Part shown: positions 59,890 through 64,000 of the stretch, one piece after another
Numbering within the stretch: position 1 is the stretch's first letter
Layout: each line of letters opens with the position of its first letter
DNA from: Caldovatus aquaticus
GTDB taxonomy: Bacteria; Pseudomonadota; Alphaproteobacteria; Acetobacterales; Acetobacteraceae
DNA: 64,000 nucleotides
Reading direction: 5' to 3'
NCBI RefSeq assembly: GCF_019458025.1
Contig: NZ_JAHZUY010000003.1
Coordinates: 121,709-185,708, forward strand
Translations under genes and position numbers: made by a program
Notes under the pieces: model-generated
What the model saw: only the letters and a program-made list of their open reading frames with translations
The model's database searches: none
Told to the model about the DNA's origin: nothing

Positions 59890-60474
59890 ATGGCGGAGAC
59901 GCTGGCGACCCATCCCGGGACGCCTCTTGGGCCGGAGGCGCACGGCGCCGCGGCGGAGCATGGCGAGAAGCGGCGCGACTTCCTGACGCTGGTCACCGGG
60001 GCCTTCGCCGTCGTCGGCGCCGGCGCGATCGCCTGGCCCTTCATTCATTCGCTCAATCCCTCGCGCGACGTGCTCGCGCTCTCGACCACCGAGGTGGACC
60101 TCGCGCCGATCCAGGTCGGGCAGGCAGTGACGGTGGTCTGGCGCGGCAAGCCGGTGTTCGTGCGCCACCGCACGCCGCAAGAGATCGCGGCGGCGCGGGA
60201 GGTCAACCTGGCGGAGCTGCGCGATCCGCAGCCGGACGAGCGGCGGGTGATCAAGCCCGAGTGGCTGGTGATGGTCGGCGTCTGCACGCATCTCGGCTGC
60301 GTGCCGCTCGGCCAGAAGCCGACCGACCCGAAGGGCGAGTATGGCGGCTGGTTCTGCCCTTGCCACGGCAGCCACTACGACACCTCGGGCCGCATCCGGA
60401 AGGGGCCGGCGCCGGCGAACCTGGCCGTGCCGCCCTACGCCTTCATCTCCGACACCCAGATCCGCATCGGCTGA
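59890..60474 (+). CDS. petA: Cytochrome bc1 complex Rieske iron-sulfur subunit
   Basis: 2Fe-2S subunit of ubiquinol-cytochrome c reductase, 194 residues. A Tat-type N-terminus ([20 protein letters not shown]) serves as an uncleaved membrane anchor. The cluster ligands are in [12 protein letters not shown] and [11 protein letters not shown] (Cys-His pairs). [14 protein letters not shown] is also conserved. ATG at 59890 after GGGGACGAAACGG. First gene of petABC; an imperfect promoter-like TTGTCC lies about 75 bases upstream and a GGTCCC/GGGACC hairpin about 30 bases upstream. Confidence 0.97.
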   Translation: MAETLATHPGTPLGPEAHGAAAEHGEKRRDFLTLVTGAFAVVGAGAIAWPFIHSLNPSRDVLALSTTEVDLAPIQVGQAVTVVWRGKPVFVRHRTPQEIAAAREVNLAELRDPQPDERRVIKPEWLVMVGVCTHLGCVPLGQKPTDPKGEYGGWFCPCHGSHYDTSGRIRKGPAPANLAVPPYAFISDTQIRIG

Positions 60475-60489
60475 GGAGAGCCGCGATCC

Positions 60490-61761
60490 ATGGCCAGCGG
60501 CCTGCACCAGAGCGACTTCAGGAATCCGGTGGTGCGCTGGATAGACGCGCGCCTGCCGGTCTTCACCCTGCTGCAGAAGGAGTACGGGACGTTCCCGACG
60601 CCCCGGAACTTCAACTACCTGTGGAACTTCGGCGCCCTCGCCATGGTCAACCTGCTGATCATGATCGCGACGGGCGTCTTCCTGGCGATGCACTACACAC
60701 CGCACGTCAACCACGCCTTCGATTCCGTCGAGCGCATCATGCGCGACGTGAACTACGGCTGGCTGCTGCGCTACGTGCACGCCAACGGCGCCTCGATGTT
60801 CTTCATCGTGGTCTATGTCCACATCTGGCGCGGGCTCTACTACGGCTCCTACAAGGCGCCGCGCGAGCTCCTGTGGATGCTGGGCGTGGTGATCTTCCTG
60901 CTGATGATGGCGACCGCCTTCATGGGCTACGTGCTGCCCTGGGGGCAGATGAGCTTCTGGGGCGCCACCGTCATCACCAACCTGTTCAGCGCCATCCCGC
61001 TGGTCGGCGATTCGATCGTGACCTGGCTGTGGGGCGGGTTCAGCGTGGACAACCCAACCCTCAACCGCTTCTTCAGCCTGCACTACCTGCTGCCCTTCGT
61101 GATCGTCGGCGTGGTGTTCCTGCACGTCGCGGCGCTGCACGTCACCGGCTCCAACAACCCGCTCGGCATTGATCCGAAGGGGCCGCAGGACACCGTGCCG
61201 TTCCACCCCTACTACACGGCGAAGGACAGCGTCGGGCTGGTGGCCTACCTCGCGGTGTTCGCCATCCTGGTGTTCTTCTTCCCGAACATGCTCGGGCACC
61301 CGGACAACTACACCCCGGCCAACCCGCTGGTGACGCCGCCGCACATCGTCCCCGAGTGGTACTTCCTGCCCTACTACGCGATCCTGCGCGCGGTGCCGAA
61401 CAAGCTCGGCGGCGTGGTGCTGATGTTCGGCTCGATCCTGATCCTGTTCGTCCTGCCCTGGCTCGACACCAGCCCGGTGCGCTCGATGCGGTTCCGCCCG
61501 CTGGCGCGCATCGCGCTGTTCCTCTGGACCGTCGCCTTCTTCGTGCTGCTCTACTGCGGCGCCAAGCCGCCGGAGGGCATCTACGTGTGGCTCGCGCGCT
61601 TCGCGACCGCCTACTATTTCGCCTACTTCCTGGTGATCCTGCCGCTCCTCGGGCGGTTCGAGCGGACCCTGCCGCTGCCCGAGAGCATCAGCCGCCCCGT
61701 GCTGCGTGGCGGCGGCCCGCTGCCCGCCGTGGCCGCGGCGAAGCCGATGGAGAAGGCCTGA
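60490..61761 (+). CDS. petB: Cytochrome b of the bc1 complex
   Basis: Di-haem membrane subunit, 423 residues, eight helices. RFPVF-type N-terminus; haem-ligand His pairs in the second and fourth helices ([13 protein letters not shown] region; [36 protein letters not shown]). [19 protein letters not shown] and the Qo-site PEWY in [20 protein letters not shown]. Long proline-rich C-terminal end. ATG 15 bases after petA with GAGGAGAG. Central gene of petABC. Confidence 0.97.
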   Translation: MASGLHQSDFRNPVVRWIDARLPVFTLLQKEYGTFPTPRNFNYLWNFGALAMVNLLIMIATGVFLAMHYTPHVNHAFDSVERIMRDVNYGWLLRYVHANGASMFFIVVYVHIWRGLYYGSYKAPRELLWMLGVVIFLLMMATAFMGYVLPWGQMSFWGATVITNLFSAIPLVGDSIVTWLWGGFSVDNPTLNRFFSLHYLLPFVIVGVVFLHVAALHVTGSNNPLGIDPKGPQDTVPFHPYYTAKDSVGLVAYLAVFAILVFFFPNMLGHPDNYTPANPLVTPPHIVPEWYFLPYYAILRAVPNKLGGVVLMFGSILILFVLPWLDTSPVRSMRFRPLARIALFLWTVAFFVLLYCGAKPPEGIYVWLARFATAYYFAYFLVILPLLGRFERTLPLPESISRPVLRGGGPLPAVAAAKPMEKA

Positions 61762-61765
61762 GACG

Positions 61766-62539
61766 ATGCGCCGTCCGTTGCTCACGCTTGCCGCCGCGCT
61801 CGGCGCCGCGCTGCTCGCCGCCGCTCCCGCCCCGCTCCGCGCGGCGGAGGAGGCGATCGCGCTCCCGAACACGCGCTTCTCCTTCGAGGGCCTGTTCGGC
61901 ACCTTCGACCGCGCCTCCGCCCAGCGCGGCCTGCAGGTGTACATGGAGGTGTGCGCCAACTGCCACTCGCTGCGCCAGCTCTACTACCGCAACCTGACCG
62001 CTCTCGGCCTGTCCGATGCCGAGGTGCGCGCGATCGCCGCGACGGTGCAGGTGCAGGACGGGCCGAACGACGAGGGCCAGATGTTCGAGCGGCCGGGCCG
62101 TCCCTCGGACCGCTTCCGCAGCCCCTTCCCCAACGAGAAGGCGGCGCGCGCGGCGAACAACGGGGCGCTGCCGCCCGACCTCTCGGTGATCGTCAAGGCC
62201 CGGGAGGGAGGCGCCGACTACATCTACGCCCTGCTCACCGGCTACTCTGACCCGCCCCCGGGCGTCGAGGTGATGCAGGGGATGCACTACAACCGCTACT
62301 TCCCCGGCCACCAGATCGCCATGGCCCCGCCGCTCAACGCCGGCCAGGTGAGCTTCCACGACGGCACCCAGGCCACCGTCGAGCAGATGGCGCGCGACGT
62401 GACCACCTTCCTCGCCTGGGCGGCGGAGCCGGAGCTCGAGGAGCGGCGCGCCCTCGGCGTGAAGATCGTGTTGTTCCTCACCGTCCTCGGCGGCCTGGTC
62501 TACGCGGTGAAGCGCAAGATCTGGGCGGACGTGCACTAG
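61766..62539 (+). CDS. petC: Cytochrome c1 of the bc1 complex
   Basis: Haem c subunit, 257 residues. Signal peptide of about 25 residues (RPLLTLAAALGAALLAAAPA, ending LRAAEE). MEVCANCHSLRQLYYRNLT binds haem (CxxCH). YLTG-type and MPPP-like regions are represented by YALLTGYSDPPPGVE and HQIAMAPPLNAGQV (Met ligand). A C-terminal anchor helix is VKIVLFLTVLGGLVYAVKR. ATG 4 bases after the petB stop. A strong hairpin terminator follows about 95 bases on. Confidence 0.97.
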   Translation: MRRPLLTLAAALGAALLAAAPAPLRAAEEAIALPNTRFSFEGLFGTFDRASAQRGLQVYMEVCANCHSLRQLYYRNLTALGLSDAEVRAIAATVQVQDGPNDEGQMFERPGRPSDRFRSPFPNEKAARAANNGALPPDLSVIVKAREGGADYIYALLTGYSDPPPGVEVMQGMHYNRYFPGHQIAMAPPLNAGQVSFHDGTQATVEQMARDVTTFLAWAAEPELEERRALGVKIVLFLTVLGGLVYAVKRKIWADVH

Positions 62540-62632
62540 GACCGACCGCGGCCGGCCTGTCCTGCGCCCAGATCGGCGCGCCGGACGACTTGCGCGGACC
62601 GGTTGCGCCGCGCGACGGGAACGGACAGGGGG

Positions 62633-62662
62633 AAAGGGCCGTCCGGTCGCGGACGGCCCTTT
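62633..62662 (+). terminator. Intrinsic terminator hairpin of the petABC operon
   Basis: AAAGGGCCGTCCG-GTCG-CGGACGGCCCTTT: a perfect 13-bp stem with a 4-base loop, 94 bases after the petC stop. The 3' arm ends in only three T, so the U tract is short, but the stem is long and symmetrical. It could act in both directions. It isolates petABC from the downstream aminotransferase gene. Confidence 0.75.
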
Positions 62663-62731
62663 CGCGCCGCGAGGGCTGGCCGAGAGCGCACAGGCCGGCC
62701 TAGGCTCGGCGCGACGGAGGATCCGCCCGCC

Positions 62732-63909
62732 ATGCTGCCCTGCCAGCGCGCCGAGTTCGACCTCCCGCACGAGGTTGCCTATCTCAACGCCGCCTCCTGG
62801 TCGCCGCTGCCGCGTGCCGTTCTCGCCGCCGGCCACGCCGGGGTCGAGCGCAAGGCCCGGTCCTGGACCTGGGGAGCCGAGCACCAGGCGCGGCAGTTCG
62901 CGCGCGCCCGCGCCGCTGCCGCCGCGCTGATCGGCGCCGAGGCCGAGGACATCGCCCTCATCCCCTCGGTCGGCTACGGCGTGGCGACGGCGGGGAGGAT
63001 CCTCCCCATCCCGCGCGGGGCGCGGGTGCTGGTGCTGGAGGACGACCATTCCTCGCCGACACTCGAATGGATCACGCGCGCCACGGCCGGAGGCTTCGCG
63101 GTGGAGGCGGTGCGGCGGCCGGAGGACGGCGACTGGACCGCGGCCGTGCTCGCGCCATCGCCCGCCCCGGCGCCGCGCCGCTGGCGCTCGCCTCGATCTC
63201 GAGCGTGCACTGGGCGGATGGCGGCGTGGTGGACCTCGAGCGCGTGGCCCCCGCGGTGCGCGCGGCGGGCGCGGCGCTGCTGGTGGACGTGACGCACGCG
63301 GTCGGCGTGATGGCGGTGGACGTCCGCCGGACCGATCCGGATTTCCTGGTCTTCCCGACCTACAAGTGGGTGCTCGGCCCCTACGGGCGCGCCTTCCTCT
63401 ACGTCGCCAGGCGCTGGCAGGAGCGGGGCGTGCCGCTCGAGCAGACCAGCCACTCCCGCCGCGCCGTCGCCGCCGAGCGCGCGCCCTACCTCGCCGATCT
63501 CCGCTTCGCCGAAGGCGCGCGGCGCTTCGACATGGGCGAGCGCGACCACCTCATCACGCTCGAGATGGCCGCGGTCGGCATGGAGATGATGGCGCAGTGG
63601 GGCCAGGCCGCGATCGAGCAGCGGCTCGCCATGCTCACCGCGATGCTTGCCGAGGGGCTGCGCGGAACGGGCGTGCGGCTGCCGGCGGCGGGGCTGCGCG
63701 CCCCGCACGTGCTGAGCCTGGAATTCCCTGGCGGCATGAAGGAGGGGCTGGTCGAGGCGCTGGCGGCGGAGGGGGTGCACGTCGCGCCCCGCCTCGGGCG
63801 GATGCGCATCAGTCCGCACGTCTACAACGACGAGGCGGATGTCGAGGCCTTCCTGCGGGCCTTCCGCCACCTTATACCCGGCGCGCAAAGTTCTGACTTT
63901 TGGGGTTGA
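62732..63909 (+). pseudogene. Class-V PLP aminotransferase/desulfurase-like gene with frameshift
   Basis: ATG 62732 begins MLPCQRAEFDLPHEVAYLNA and the frame runs through VGYGVATAGRILPIPRG. It loses sense near 63152 after DWTAAVLA. One base over, AIARPGAAPLALASISSVHW continues naturally to the stop at 63907. That part includes LLVDVTHAVGVMAVD and the PLP lysine in VFPTYKWVLGPYGRA. One base lost in a GC run explains it. Restored length is ~392 residues, close to kynureninase/desulfurase-like enzymes. May be a true mutation or an assembly error. The last ~8 residues (AQSSDFWG) look foreign. Confidence 0.8.
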
Positions 63910-63950
63910 GCCGACGCGGGCGTTCGTGATTCATCGGCGTGGAGCGGACC

Positions 63951-64000
63951 ATGCGGGCGCTGATGATCCGGGAGGATGTGCCGCCGGGTGAACTTCGGCG
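63951..64000 (+). mobile_element. Start of a probable IS630-family transposase, cut by window edge
   Basis: ATG 63951, preceded by GGAGCGG, opens MRALMIREDVPPGELRR and runs off the window. The wording resembles the N-terminus of IS630-type helix-turn-helix transposases (IREDxxxxELRRLA). The upstream TATA at 63873-63876 could be a TA target duplication, with the element end extending through CCCGGCGCGCAAAG. Only 17 codons are visible, so this is tentative. Confidence 0.35.

Overview
This is a very GC-rich chromosomal segment. Several markers point to an alphaproteobacterium: CtrA with ChpT, a MucR/Ros regulator, a C4-pathway 5-aminolevulinate synthase with an FNR-type box, an OlsB-type acyltransferase and DUF3553. 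The three periplasmic Bug/TctC receptors and the DUF2272 protein fit Acetobacteraceae (Roseomonas-like). The family assignment is inference from gene content. No tRNA, rRNA, CRISPR array, prophage or complete insertion sequence was seen; the last 50 bases probably begin an IS630-type transposase.

Layout. 1-3.5 kb: M23 peptidase and xseA, divergent from purD. 3.7-13.4 kb: an accessory catabolic stretch (Bug receptor, alpha/beta hydrolase, metallo-beta-lactamase-fold enzyme, amidohydrolase, NIPSNAP protein, tyrosine phosphatase, old-yellow-enzyme homologue, DUF2272 protein and a large unknown). 13.6-18.1 kb: an unknown Pro/Ala-rich protein, cytochrome c', cytochrome b561, a tiny membrane protein, an FAD oxidoreductase and a VanX-type dipeptidase. 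18.2-21.9 kb: a housekeeping block (tsaB, rimI, a TusA-like gene, mucR, fur, olsB-like). 22-24.3 kb: maleylacetate-reductase-like enzyme and a second Bug receptor. 24.3-29.8 kb: a small protein with two clamp-binding-like motifs, a single-chain restriction-modification-like protein, an ion channel with a zinc ribbon, and argG. 29.8-34.1 kb: a decayed interval with a gene remnant, a Tat-exported superoxide dismutase, and a polyamine-type ABC system with an intact binding protein, a degenerate ATPase and no permease. 34.3-46 kb: mixed metabolism and envelope genes, with hemA in the middle.

46.2-55.8 kb holds the most coherent system: fliJ-fliI, ctrA, cheR-cheB-cheY-cheW-hybrid cheA, then chpT. 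It joins the flagellar export ATPase, the chemotaxis signalling core and two components of the CtrA phosphorelay. 55.9-63 kb: DUF3553, a TSUP permease, moaA, hemF, and the complete bc1 operon petABC closed by a strong hairpin terminator. The window ends in a frameshifted class-V aminotransferase and the start of a probable transposase.

Four loci carry broken reading frames (about 30.5-31.0, 33.48, 42.02 and 63.15 kb). In the ABC ATPase, independent loss of catalytic residues shows real decay. The other single-base shifts lie in GC-rich runs and could be assembly errors.
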